The notes under the pieces were generated by a model. The model was given only the letters and a program-made list of their open reading frames with translations, ran no database searches and was not told where the DNA came from. A stretch of DNA of 64,000 nt, from assembly GCF_030269605.1 (NCBI RefSeq), contig NZ_BSTQ01000002.1, positions 434,001-498,000 of the forward strand, read 5' to 3'. Origin of the DNA: Lentzea sp. NBRC 105346 (GTDB taxonomy: Bacteria; Actinomycetota; Actinomycetes; Mycobacteriales; Pseudonocardiaceae). Made by a program: the position numbers and the translations under genes. Each line of letters begins with the position of its first letter. Positions within the stretch are counted from its first letter, which is position 1. Shown here piece after piece: positions 27,901-37,082 of the stretch.

Positions 27901-30900
27901 GCTCGCGCCACGTCTTCGCGGACCGGTCGTGGGCGAACGGCAACGTGTTGAGGTACATGCCGGGCACCTTGTCCGCGCCCAGCACCTCGGGCCGCGTGTC
28001 GCAGACCAGGCCGGTGTAGAAGCCCACGGCGTCGGTGAGCATGCTCATCGTCTTGAGGTACGCGGCGTGGATCACGGCCTTGAGCGACACATCGGCGCGG
28101 CGGGCGACGTCCTTGAGCTCGTCCATGATGTCGCGGCACGACGTGTCGTGGCGGTAGCGCTCGGGCTCGCCGGCCTGCTGCCACGTGGGCGGCAGCTCGA
28201 ACCGCTCGTTCTTCTCGACGATGGCGCGGAAGTACTCGCGGTCCTCGGGCGAGGCCAGCGACTTCTGCTCGGCGGCGATGAAGTCGACGTACCGCACGTT
28301 GTCCGGTACCTCGGGCAGCGTGGCGGTCCGGCCGCGCTTCTCCTCGTCGTAGGCGGTGAGCAGCTGCATCAGCAGCATGTGGTAGCTCCAGCCCTCGAGG
28401 ATCGGGTGGCACTCGGTGAACGAGCACCACCAGCCGTCGTCGGTGATGTGCGCGAAGTACCGCACCAGTCCGGGTTTACCGACGTCGAACTTGTTGGCCC
28501 GCTCCTGCGTGCTCCACTCGCGGATCGCGGTGATCGCCGCGTCCCGGGAAAGGCCGCGCAGGTCCTGCACGCCCATGTCGAGCGTGGCCTCGCGGTGCAC
28601 CTGCTGCATCGGCACGGAGAACCCGTCGAGGTGCAGCGACGTGCGCAGGATCTCGTGCCGGGCGGCCAGCATCGCGCCGGCCCGCTGGAAGGCCTCGAAG
28701 TCGAACGGGTGGGTGTCCTTGATCTCGAAGGAACTCACGTTGTGGTAGAGGTTCTCGGCGCCGTCGGTCGCTTCCATCTCCACCAGCATGATGATCTGCA
28801 GCTGCGACATCGGGTACGCGTCGTACGCGCCCTCCGACACCAGAGCGCGGTCTTCGGGAGAGATCAGCTCGAACGGCTTGGTGCCGACGAACTCGACCGT
28901 CGGCGCGGCGTGCTCGTCGACGAACTCCGCCAGCCGCTCGATCGTGCGGTACTCGAACACGTCGCGCACCGCGATCTCGAAGCCGTGCTCCCGCAGCGAA
29001 CCGACCAGCGTCACCGCCATGATCGAGTCACCCCCGAGGTCGAAGAACCCGTCGTGCACGCCGACGGTCTCGACACCGAGCACCGTGCGGTAGACCTCGG
29101 CCAGCTTCTCCTCGGTCGGGGTGCGCGGCGCCACGATCTCACCCTTGGCGCGCATCGCCGACTCGTCCGGCGCGGGCAGCGCGCGCTCGTCGAGCTTTCC
29201 GTTGGGCGTCAACGGGATCCGGTCCAGCGTGACGAACGCGGACGGGATCATGTACTCGGGCAGCGTCCGGCCGAGCAACGCGCGCAGCTCACCGGGGTCG
29301 GCGGCTTCCTCACCGACTGGTACCAGGTAAGCGACGAGCTTCTTGTCGCCGGGGCTGTCTTCGCGCAGCACCACAACGGCTTCGAGGACGTCCTCGTGTT
29401 CGGACAGCGCCGAGTTGATCTCGCCCAGCTCGATGCGGAAACCGCGCAGCTTGACCTGCTTGTCGATCCGGCCGAGGAACTGCAGGCTGCCGTCGGGCAG
29501 GCGGCGGGCGAGGTCACCACTGCGATACATCGTTGCGCCATCAGGACCCCAGCGGTCCGGCAGGAACCGCTGCTCGGTCAGCTCGGGCCGGTTGAGGTAC
29601 CCGAGCGTCACGCCGGGTCCGCCGACGTACATCTCGCCGGGCACGCCGATCGGCACGAGCTGCTGGTGCTGGTCGAGGATGTGGATGCGCAGGTCGTCGA
29701 GCGGGTAACCGATCGGGTTTCCCGCTCCCGGCAACAGATCCGCCTCGACGATCTCGTAGTAAGTCGAGTGCACGGTCGTTTCCGTGATGCCGTACATGTT
29801 GACCAGAGTCGGGTTGTTCAGCCCGAACTTCTTGATCCACGGCGCGAGGTCGGCGAGCTCCAGCTTCTCGCCGGCGAACACGACCGCGCGCAGCGTCAGC
29901 TGGTCGAGGCGGGGGTCGCCCGCCTCGGCCAGCGTGACGAGACCGCGGAACGCTGAGGGCGTCTGGGAGAGGATCGTCACTCCGTTGTCGGCCAGCAGCG
30001 CGAGGAAGTCCGCGGGGGAACGGGACACGTCGAACGACACGACGACGAGTTGCCCGCCGTGCAGCAACGCGCCCCACAGCTCCCACACCGAGACGTCGAA
30101 GGCGTAGGAGTGGAACATCGACCACACGTCGGTGTGATCGAACTTCAGGTGCCGATGGCTGGAGGTGAACAGCCGCTGGACGTTGCGGTGGGTGACCTGC
30201 ACGCCCTTCGGTTTGCCCGTCGACCCGGACGTGTAGATCACGTACGCGAGGTCGTCCGGAGTGGACACGGCCGCCGGGTTCTCGGCGGGCCGTGCCTGCA
30301 GTGCGTCGGTGTCGGTGTCCAGCACCACGACGGCGCCGGAGTGGATGGCGCGCACGGCGTCCACGTGCCGTGAGGTCGTCACGACGATCTGGACCTGTGC
30401 GTCTTCGATCATGAACTGCAGCCGGTCCGCCGGGTAGGCGGGATCGAGCGGCAGGTAGCCCGCGCCGGACTTGGTGACGCCGACGAGGGTGGGCACCAGG
30501 TCGCCGTCGCGGTCGAGGCAGACACCGACGAGCTGGTTGGGGCGGGCTCCGAGCGCACGCAGGTGGTGCGCGAGGCGGTTGGCGCGGGCGTTGAGTTCGT
30601 TGTACGACAACGCTTCGCCGCTATAGATGACGCTCTTGGCGTCCGGGGTGCGGGCGACCTGCTCCTCGAACACCTCGCCCAGGCTCTTGACCGGGGCGGG
30701 AACCTCGATACCGGAGCCCTTCGTGAGGAGCTCGCGTTCGTCGTCGAGGAGGAAGTCGATCTCGCGGACCGGGGTGTCCGGGTTCGCGGCGATCCGGCCG
30801 AGCAACCGCGCGAAGTGCGCGGCCATGCGGGAGACGGTGGTCTCCTCGAAAAGGTCCGTGGCGTACTCGAACACCGCGCCCAGCGAGCCGTCGGGCAGCT

Positions 30901-32128
30901 CGGCGACGCGCAGCGCGAGGTCGACCTTGGCGACCTGCCAGGTCAGCTCGACGTGCTCGATCGCAAGGCCCGCCACATCGAACCGGCCGGGCGGCAGGTC
31001 GTGCATCGTGATCGCGGCCTGGAACAGCGGCGTGACCGACATGTCGCGCTCGGGCTGCAGCTCGTCCACGAGCTTCGCGAACGGCACGTCCTGGTGGTCG
31101 AACGCGTCGAGCACGGTGGTGCGCACGTTGTTCAACAGCTCACGGAACGAGCCCTCGACCCGTGTCCGCAGCACCAGGTTGTTGATCAGATAGCCGAGTG
31201 TGCTGTGCAGGCTGGGCTCGGTGCGGCCGGAGACGACCGTGCCGACCGAGATGTCGTCCTGGCCGGTGTAGCGCGCCAGCAGCGTCTGGAACGCGGTCAC
31301 CAGCACCATGAACGGCGTGGCCGAGTGGTCCATCGCTAGTTCCCGCACCGACTGCGCGGTGTCGGCCGGGATCAGGATCTCCGTCGCCGCGCCGCGCCAG
31401 CCGCGCACGCTCGGCCGCGGCTTGTCGGTCGGCAGCTCCAGCCGGGTCGTGCCCGCCAGGTGCTCGCGCCAGTAGCCGAGGTGGCGGGCGTGCTCCTCGG
31501 TGCGGCCCTGTTGCCACGACGCGAAATCGGCGTACTGGACCTCGACCTCGGGCAGGCTCGCGGTCGTGCCGGTGCTGAACGCCTGGTACAGCCGGCCGAT
31601 CTCGCCCAGCAGCACCTGCTGCGAGGTCTGATCGGACGCGATGTGGTGGAACACCGCCACCAGCAGGTGGTCCTCGCGGCCCAGGTGCAGCAGCGTGAGC
31701 CGCAACGGGTGGTCGCGCTCCAGGTCGAACGGCTGGGTCGCCAGCTCGTCGGCACGGGCGAGCGCCTGCTCCTCGCCGTCGACGCTCTCCACGGTCCACT
31801 GGACGTCCGCGGGCTCGTCGATGACCTGGACCGGCTCGGTGCCGTGCAGCTCGTAGCGGGTGCGCAGGATCTCGTGCCGGGCGACGATCTCCGACCACAC
31901 CCGGCGCAGCGCCTCGGTGTCCAGCGGGCCGCGCAACCGCAGCACCAGCGGCACCAGGTACTCGGCGCTGTCCGGGTTGAGGCGGTTGAGGAACCACAGC
32001 TGCCGCTGGCCGAACGACAACGGCAGGGGCTTGGTGCGGTCCGCGGGTGCGATCGCCTGGGTGGCCTCGGGCCGATCGCCTTCCAGCCACTTGAGCAGTG
32101 CCTCGTCGCGATACATCTCGGTGGTCAT
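24977..32128 (-). CDS. NRPS, two modules and release: C-A-T-C-A-T-TE
   Basis: 2383 residues, starting ATG 32128 over the stop of the preceding NRPS (ATGA). C3 (about 35-470) has HHIASDQ, ending in Gln instead of Gly. A3 (about 480-980) has IYTSGSTGKPKG and NMYGITETT; reading the binding pocket by eye gives DVWSVAMVHK, nearest to Thr (DFWNIGMVHK). T3 has LGGDS. C4 has CHPILEGW: the second His is kept, the first is Cys and Asp is Glu. A4 (FDVSVWQM, NAYGPTECSDD) reads DVWEVTADDK, an acidic pocket that would suit a basic residue such as Dap. T4 has VGGDS. The TE has GWSSG and GDHYDIL. It adds residues 3 and 4 and releases the product. The specificities are hand-read. Confidence 0.95.
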   Translation of the reverse strand: MTTEMYRDEALLKWLEGDRPEATQAIAPADRTKPLPLSFGQRQLWFLNRLNPDSAEYLVPLVLRLRGPLDTEALRRVWSEIVARHEILRTRYELHGTEPVQVIDEPADVQWTVESVDGEEQALARADELATQPFDLERDHPLRLTLLHLGREDHLLVAVFHHIASDQTSQQVLLGEIGRLYQAFSTGTTASLPEVEVQYADFASWQQGRTEEHARHLGYWREHLAGTTRLELPTDKPRPSVRGWRGAATEILIPADTAQSVRELAMDHSATPFMVLVTAFQTLLARYTGQDDISVGTVVSGRTEPSLHSTLGYLINNLVLRTRVEGSFRELLNNVRTTVLDAFDHQDVPFAKLVDELQPERDMSVTPLFQAAITMHDLPPGRFDVAGLAIEHVELTWQVAKVDLALRVAELPDGSLGAVFEYATDLFEETTVSRMAAHFARLLGRIAANPDTPVREIDFLLDDERELLTKGSGIEVPAPVKSLGEVFEEQVARTPDAKSVIYSGEALSYNELNARANRLAHHLRALGARPNQLVGVCLDRDGDLVPTLVGVTKSGAGYLPLDPAYPADRLQFMIEDAQVQIVVTTSRHVDAVRAIHSGAVVVLDTDTDALQARPAENPAAVSTPDDLAYVIYTSGSTGKPKGVQVTHRNVQRLFTSSHRHLKFDHTDVWSMFHSYAFDVSVWELWGALLHGGQLVVVSFDVSRSPADFLALLADNGVTILSQTPSAFRGLVTLAEAGDPRLDQLTLRAVVFAGEKLELADLAPWIKKFGLNNPTLVNMYGITETTVHSTYYEIVEADLLPGAGNPIGYPLDDLRIHILDQHQQLVPIGVPGEMYVGGPGVTLGYLNRPELTEQRFLPDRWGPDGATMYRSGDLARRLPDGSLQFLGRIDKQVKLRGFRIELGEINSALSEHEDVLEAVVVLREDSPGDKKLVAYLVPVGEEAADPGELRALLGRTLPEYMIPSAFVTLDRIPLTPNGKLDERALPAPDESAMRAKGEIVAPRTPTEEKLAEVYRTVLGVETVGVHDGFFDLGGDSIMAVTLVGSLREHGFEIAVRDVFEYRTIERLAEFVDEHAAPTVEFVGTKPFELISPEDRALVSEGAYDAYPMSQLQIIMLVEMEATDGAENLYHNVSSFEIKDTHPFDFEAFQRAGAMLAARHEILRTSLHLDGFSVPMQQVHREATLDMGVQDLRGLSRDAAITAIREWSTQERANKFDVGKPGLVRYFAHITDDGWWCSFTECHPILEGWSYHMLLMQLLTAYDEEKRGRTATLPEVPDNVRYVDFIAAEQKSLASPEDREYFRAIVEKNERFELPPTWQQAGEPERYRHDTSCRDIMDELKDVARRADVSLKAVIHAAYLKTMSMLTDAVGFYTGLVCDTRPEVLGADKVPGMYLNTLPFAHDRSAKTWRELLKRTFDQHVELWPHRRFPLAEVHRDAGATNRLIDTFFIYLDFHVVDGDMVETDTVLDDSPNEFALTVNFMRDTLLLHTNTSVLSRENGARLMAMYRGVLEAMIADLDGDAHAVFLSPEERRRVLEDWNRTDAPLSAEGVVERMRVTATLTPDTPAVADDHEQLTYGQLAGRASAVSAKLLHLPVGSVVPILDDPGAAFITAVLGVQGAGCAYIPLDTAAPVARTAKLLSDSGARTLLVGPAHFSHASEAVAGLDVDVIVLDGTEAPWSPLRGGERDLAYVIYTSGSTGTPKGAMVHRRGMVNHLLAKVEDLRLTDRDILVQNAPLTFDVSVWQMLAPLVSGGQVRVVSKETAQDPGALFGVAVDEGVTVLEVVPSLLRAALDDWDAGGQVPDLARLRWLVVTGEALPPDLCVRWFQRFPHVPLVNAYGPTECSDDVTHAVLRAADDFDAPLVPIGRAVRNTKLYVLDPLRQPTAIGIPGELYVAGVGVGLGYLNDPAKTEQAFVPDPFGGGIMYRTGDRVRHRADGQLEFLGRRDSQVKIRGQRVELGEVESALQALPGVTDAAAKIDAKRLVGYVVGEVDVAELRRLLITQLPEHLVPSALVVMPELPLTPNGKVDRKALPSPDRTALAGGAMVAPRNATEAALAEVWRQVLGLDEIGVDDDFFSVGGDSIRTLTLQSAMRAAGFPLSVRDVFACRTIAGLAQRLSEKDSGDDDRALVWFRKKATGPVLFCAHTQGGGAHWYLPMTEGMRDVSSVAAFEAPDSVGTSDVDLAALASQYVREMPTDRPFYLLGWSSGATLAWEMSLQLADHGTPATGLVLIDPTCDPSASSADVITTDVISERLAELLRAGKGLDDPEIVELLTSVNALEHAKDRDTVLLQVDRMRALTRAMYTYRYSRGSTPVRLVVTDDVVEESHGVLRNRSYQDYVARFTELSPRGLTLHRVSGDHYDILRPERGAELAALLAEFMGVDR

Positions 32129-35100
32129 GCCCGTCGCCTTTCCAGTTCTGTCCTGATGTGGTCTTCGAGCACGCCGGCCAGCCCGGCGACGGTGGGTTTG
32201 TCGAAGAGGGTCCGCACGCCGATCTCGATCCCCAGCTCCTCGCGGATCAGCGAGACCAGCTTCACGGCGGCCAGCGAGTGACCGCCCACGGCGAAGAAGT
32301 TGTCGTGCACGCCGACCGCGCCAGGCAGCACCCGCGTCCAGATCGCGGTCACGCGCTCCTCGATCGGGTTGCGCGGCCGATCCTCTGGTATCGCTTCCTG
32401 TGCCTGCGGCTTCGGGAGCGCCTTGCGGTCGACCTTTCCGTTGGCGTTCAACGGCAACGTGTCCAGCCAGACGATCACTTCGGGGACCTGGTGGGCGGGC
32501 ATGCGTTCGGTGAGGAACGCCCGCACGTCCTGGTCCTCCCCCGCGCAGTACGCGACGAGCCTCTGTTCATCAACGACCACAACGGCTTCGCGCACGGTCG
32601 GGTGAGCGAGCAGTCCGGCCTCGATCTCGCCAAGCTCGACGCGGTAACCGCGGATCTTGACCTGGTTGTCCGCCCGGCCGCGGAACTCCACGTCGCCCGT
32701 GGCGGTCATCCGGCCCAGGTCACCCGTGCGGTAGAGGCGGGATCCCGGTGCGCCATAAGGATCCGGCAGGAACTTCTCGGCCGTCAGGTCGGGCCGGCCG
32801 ACGTACCCGCGGGCCACACCGGCGCCGCCGATGTAGATCTCCCCGGTCGCGCCGATCGGCACCGGCCGCAGGAACTCGTCCAGCACGTACATCGTGGTGT
32901 TCGGGATCGGCCGGCCGATGGACAGGAACTCCTTGGCCCACGGGCGGTCCGAGTCGAACAGCGAGTTGCCGATGGTGATCTCAGTCGGGCCGTACTCGCC
33001 GACGAACTTGGTGTCGGCCGTACCGTTCACCGCGCGCCATTGCTCGGCCATCGCCGCGGGAACCCAGTCGCCCGCGGCACTGACCAGGCCCGCGAGTTTC
33101 GCGGGCGGCCGGTTGGCCAGCTGGTGCAGCACCAGTTCCAGCTGCGCGGGCGCCATCTTCATGAACGCGAACGGCCCCGCGTCGGCCAGCGTCGGGCCGA
33201 GCTTCGTCAGGTCCAGGTCCACGCCGAACAGGTGCGCGGGCTGGCCGGTGAGCAGCGGCGTGAACAGGTTCGGGATGCCCAGGTCGTAGGCGATCGACGT
33301 GAACACCGGAGCGCCTCCGGTGCCGTGCGCGGCGTACGCGCCGACCGACCAGCTCAGGTAGTTCGCCAGGCCGCGGTGCGACACCGCGACGCCTTTCGGC
33401 CGTCCCGTCGAACCCGACGTGTAGATGATGTACGCCAGGCGGTCCAGGTCGCCGTCGTCGACCAGCACCGGATCCGCGGGCGCGTGGTCGATCGTGTCGA
33501 CGAGCAGTTTCTCGACCGGGTAAGGACTTCCGAGCTCGGTGTCGGTGACCAGGAGCAGGGCGCCCGAATCCTCCAGCACACTCGTCAGGCGGTCGGCTGG
33601 GAACGACGGGTCGAGCGGCACGTAGGCCGCGCCCGCCTTCCACACGCCGAGCAGCGTCGCGACCAGGTCCGGGGTGCGGTCGAGCAGCACGCCGACCACC
33701 GACTCGACGCCGACGCCGCGGGACTGCAGCGCGTGCGCCACCTGGTTCGCGCGGGCGTCCAACTCGGCGCACGTGGTGACGCGGCCGTCCGAGACGAGGG
33801 CCGTGACGTCCGGGTGCTCGCAGGCGCGTTCGGCGATCGTGAGGTGCACCGGCAGGATCGGTTGCGGGGCCGCGGTGGCGTTGAACCGGTGGATGATCAG
33901 GTCGTGCTCGGCTTCGCCGAGCATCGGCACCATGGCGACCGGCACGTCCGGGGCCTGCGCCAGTTCGCCGGCCAGCCGGACGAAGTTCGCCGCCATCCGC
34001 TCGATCGTGGCCTCGTCGAACAACGCGGTGGCGAACTCCAGGATGCCCTGCAGGCTGCCGTCGTCGTGCCTGCGCATGATCAGCGTCAGGTCGGTTTTGG
34101 CCGTCTTCCAGATCGCCTTCATGGCCTCGAGGTCGGCCTCGGTGTTGTTCGACGTGGCGACGTCGCCCTCGTGCAGGTCGAAGATCACCTGGAACAGCGG
34201 CGTGCGGGACAGGTCGCGGTCGGCCTGGACCTCCTCGACGAGCCGCTCGAACGGCACGTCGGAGTTGCGGAACGCCTTCTGGCACAACGACCTCGTGTCC
34301 GCCAGCGCCTCGGCGAACGTGCGGTCCGGGCGGACCCGGTTGCGCAGCACCAGCGTGTTGAGGAAGAAACCGACGACGTGCTCGACCTCCTGGCGCGTGC
34401 GGCCCGAGGTCGGGGTGCCGACCGCGAAGTCCCACGTATTGGTGTAGCGGCCGAGCAAGGTGCTGAAGACCGTCAGCAGGGTCATGAACGGCGTCGCGCC
34501 CTGCTTCCGTCCCTGTGCCAGCAGCTTCTCGGCCTGGTCGGGCGGCAGCGTGAACGTCAGGCCGGCGCCGGCGGAGTCGCGTTCGGCCGCGCGGGGACGG
34601 TCGGTCGGCAGGTCGATCGGCGCGAGATCCTTGAGCTCGTCGCGCCAGTGGTCGAGCTGCTCGGTGTGCCGCGCGAGGTTCGCGTGCTGCCACGCCGCGT
34701 GGTCCACATACCGGACCGGCAGCTCGGGCAGCTCCTCCCCCGCCACCAGGCGGTGGAACTCGTCGGTCAGCACCGCGATCGACTGCCCGTCGCACGCGAT
34801 GTGGTGCAGCGTGACGAGCAACCTGTTGGTGTCGCGGACGAACAGCGCCCGCCACACCGGGCCGTTCTCCAGGTCGAACCCGCGGGCGAGCTCCTCGGCG
34901 AACAGCGCGTTGTCAGCGGTTTCGACGACCCGCAGCTCGACCGGTCGCGGCTCGTCGATGATCGCGAACGGCTCGCCGTCGCGGACGCCGAACCGGGTGC
35001 GCAGCACCTCGTGCCGCTCGGCCAGCTCGCTCAGCACGCACTTCACGGTCTGCGGCTGGATGCCGTCGGGCACCGGCAGGAACACCGGCACCAGGTACTC

Positions 35101-36900
35101 CTGGCCGCCTCCCCGAAGCTTTTCGAGGAACCACAGCCGCTTCTGGCCCGAGGACAGCGGCAGCATGCCGTCGACCGGAACGGCCTCCGGGATGGGTGCG
35201 TCGTTGACGTCCACAGTGGACATAAGTTCGGCCTGCGCACGGACGGTCGTCGCGGCGAACAGGTCGCGGATCTCGACGCGACGGCCGAACCGCTCGCGCA
35301 GCCGCTCGGCGAGCCGGGTGATCAGCAGCGAGTGGCCGCCCAGCTGGAAGAAGTCGTCCTCGGCGCCGATCTCGTCCTGCTCCAGCAGGTTCGCCCAGGC
35401 CTCGGCGACCGTGTGCTCGGCGGGCGTCGACAACGGCACGTGCTCGCGGACCGGCGTCAGCTCCTCGATGTCGAGCAGCAGCAGGGCGTTGCGGTCCGGC
35501 TTGCCGTTGGTGGTCAACGGGATCTTGTCGATCGGCACGAACAGCGTGGGGATCATGTAGTCCGGCAGCCGTCCGCGCAGGAACGCGCGCAGCTCGGTCG
35601 GGTTCAGGTCCTCGCCCTGCACGTATGCGACGAGCCGCTTGTCAGTGCCGTTCGGAACCGCGAGCGCGGCGCATGCCTGGACGTTCGGATGGGCGCGCAG
35701 CGCGGACTCGATCTCCGCGGGCTCCATGCGGACGCCGGCGACCTTGATCTGGCCGTCCGTGCGGCCCAGCCACTCCAGCAGGCCGTCATCGCGCCAACGG
35801 GCCCGGTCACCGGTGTTGTACATGCGGGAACCGGGCGGGCCGAACGGGTCCGGCACGTAGCGCTCGGCGGTCAGGTCGGGCCGGCCGATGTAACCGAGGC
35901 CGACCTGGGAGCCGCCGACCCAGATCTCGCCGGGCAGGCCGGGCGGGACGAGCTCGCCGGTCTCGTCGAGCACCAGGATGTGGCAGCCCTCGATGGGCGC
36001 GCCGATCGGCACCGGGCCCTCGGCCTGGTCGCGGCCGACGAGCAGCTCGGTCTGCTCGACGGTGCATTCCGTTGGGCCGTAGGTGTTCCAGTACTCGATC
36101 TCGGGCAGCTTCGCCCAGAGCTGGTGCAGCAGTTCGTAGTGCAGCAGCTCGCCGCCGGACGACATGATCCGCAGCGACGTGCAGTCGGCCAGCATGGGCT
36201 CGGCGAGCAGCAGCCGCAGCACCGACGGCACCACCTGCAGGACGGTGGCCCGGTGCCGCACCACGGCTTCGAGCATCATGCGGGCGTCGCGCTCGGCGCC
36301 GTCCGGCGCGAACACGACCGACGCGCCGCAGATCAGCGGCGAGAACAGTTCCGTGACCGACGCGTCGAAGCTGAGCGCGCTCTTCTGCAGCCAGCGGTCC
36401 GCGGGCCGCAGCCGGCGCGCGGCCACCAGCGTGACGATGCGGTTGGCGGCGTTGCCGTGGCTGAGCACGGCACCCTTGGGCCGGCCCGTCGAGCCGGACG
36501 TGTAGAGGATGTATGCGAGGTCGTCGGCCTGAACCTCAACGCCCGCAACGGGTTCGAACCGGTCGACGGCCGCGCGTACGGTGTCGTCATCGACGACCAG
36601 TCCGCAGCCGGTCTCGGCCATGATCGCGGCGATGCGGTCCGCGGGGTGGTTGTGGTCGAGTGCGACGTACGCCGCGCCCGCCTTCCAGATGCCCCACAGG
36701 GCGACGGCGAGGTTCACGCCGCGCGTCATCCGGACGCCGACGACGGCGCCGGGGTGGCCGCCGTCGAGCAGTGCCGCGGCCAGCGCGCCGGAAGCCCGGT
36801 CGAGCTGGGCGTAGGTCAATTCCTGGTGGTCGTCGGCCACGGCGAGCGCGTCGGGTGTCAGCGCGGCCTGCCGGGCGAACAGTTCGGGAAGCAGTTGCAT
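32125..36900 (-). CDS. NRPS, two modules: A-T-C-A-T
   Basis: 1591 residues; ATG 36900 overlaps the MbtH stop. A1 (residues 10-470) begins at the N-terminus without a C domain; core motifs ILYTSGSTGRPKG (131-143) and NTYGPTE (272-278); hand-read pocket DATQSGTVEK, no match I recognise. T1 LGGHS (Ser 524). C2 (580-1010) has the intact HHIACDG (699-705), an ordinary peptide-bond-forming domain. A2 has IYTSGSTGRPKG and GEYGPTE; pocket DLPKSAEIGK, close to the Asn code DLTKLGEVGK. T2 VGGHS. No epimerase or methylase. A1 needs the upstream free-standing C domain for N-acylation. Asn at A2 fits with the two oxygenases. Confidence 0.95.
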   Translation of the reverse strand: MQLLPELFARQAALTPDALAVADDHQELTYAQLDRASGALAAALLDGGHPGAVVGVRMTRGVNLAVALWGIWKAGAAYVALDHNHPADRIAAIMAETGCGLVVDDDTVRAAVDRFEPVAGVEVQADDLAYILYTSGSTGRPKGAVLSHGNAANRIVTLVAARRLRPADRWLQKSALSFDASVTELFSPLICGASVVFAPDGAERDARMMLEAVVRHRATVLQVVPSVLRLLLAEPMLADCTSLRIMSSGGELLHYELLHQLWAKLPEIEYWNTYGPTECTVEQTELLVGRDQAEGPVPIGAPIEGCHILVLDETGELVPPGLPGEIWVGGSQVGLGYIGRPDLTAERYVPDPFGPPGSRMYNTGDRARWRDDGLLEWLGRTDGQIKVAGVRMEPAEIESALRAHPNVQACAALAVPNGTDKRLVAYVQGEDLNPTELRAFLRGRLPDYMIPTLFVPIDKIPLTTNGKPDRNALLLLDIEELTPVREHVPLSTPAEHTVAEAWANLLEQDEIGAEDDFFQLGGHSLLITRLAERLRERFGRRVEIRDLFAATTVRAQAELMSTVDVNDAPIPEAVPVDGMLPLSSGQKRLWFLEKLRGGGQEYLVPVFLPVPDGIQPQTVKCVLSELAERHEVLRTRFGVRDGEPFAIIDEPRPVELRVVETADNALFAEELARGFDLENGPVWRALFVRDTNRLLVTLHHIACDGQSIAVLTDEFHRLVAGEELPELPVRYVDHAAWQHANLARHTEQLDHWRDELKDLAPIDLPTDRPRAAERDSAGAGLTFTLPPDQAEKLLAQGRKQGATPFMTLLTVFSTLLGRYTNTWDFAVGTPTSGRTRQEVEHVVGFFLNTLVLRNRVRPDRTFAEALADTRSLCQKAFRNSDVPFERLVEEVQADRDLSRTPLFQVIFDLHEGDVATSNNTEADLEAMKAIWKTAKTDLTLIMRRHDDGSLQGILEFATALFDEATIERMAANFVRLAGELAQAPDVPVAMVPMLGEAEHDLIIHRFNATAAPQPILPVHLTIAERACEHPDVTALVSDGRVTTCAELDARANQVAHALQSRGVGVESVVGVLLDRTPDLVATLLGVWKAGAAYVPLDPSFPADRLTSVLEDSGALLLVTDTELGSPYPVEKLLVDTIDHAPADPVLVDDGDLDRLAYIIYTSGSTGRPKGVAVSHRGLANYLSWSVGAYAAHGTGGAPVFTSIAYDLGIPNLFTPLLTGQPAHLFGVDLDLTKLGPTLADAGPFAFMKMAPAQLELVLHQLANRPPAKLAGLVSAAGDWVPAAMAEQWRAVNGTADTKFVGEYGPTEITIGNSLFDSDRPWAKEFLSIGRPIPNTTMYVLDEFLRPVPIGATGEIYIGGAGVARGYVGRPDLTAEKFLPDPYGAPGSRLYRTGDLGRMTATGDVEFRGRADNQVKIRGYRVELGEIEAGLLAHPTVREAVVVVDEQRLVAYCAGEDQDVRAFLTERMPAHQVPEVIVWLDTLPLNANGKVDRKALPKPQAQEAIPEDRPRNPIEERVTAIWTRVLPGAVGVHDNFFAVGGHSLAAVKLVSLIREELGIEIGVRTLFDKPTVAGLAGVLEDHIRTELERRRA

Positions 36901-37082
36901 CAGACCGTCTCCCGCCTGCGGACGCTGAGCGGCGTGATGTCCGTCCACACCTCGGCGATGTGGGCGAGGCAGTCCTCGCGGGCACCTTCGAAGCCCGTGG
37001 CGCGCCAGCCTTCGGGGAGCGCGCGGTCGGCCCACCAGATGGCGTGCTGACCTTCGTCGTTCACGACAACCAGGTACGTCAT
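36900..37082 (-). CDS. MbtH-like protein
   Basis: 60 residues with the family signatures NDEGQHAIWWA, LPEGW and the C-terminal VWTDITPLSVR. MbtH proteins bind and activate adenylation domains. It overlaps the upstream C-domain gene and the downstream NRPS by ATGA on both sides. Confidence 0.95.
   Translation of the reverse strand: MTYLVVVNDEGQHAIWWADRALPEGWRATGFEGAREDCLAHIAEVWTDITPLSVRRRETV

Noticed and set aside
32098-37050. Plus-strand ORF of 1650 codons across the NRPS gene
   Set aside because: It is the antisense shadow of A-T-C-A-T; the minus strand has every NRPS core motif and the plus frame has none.
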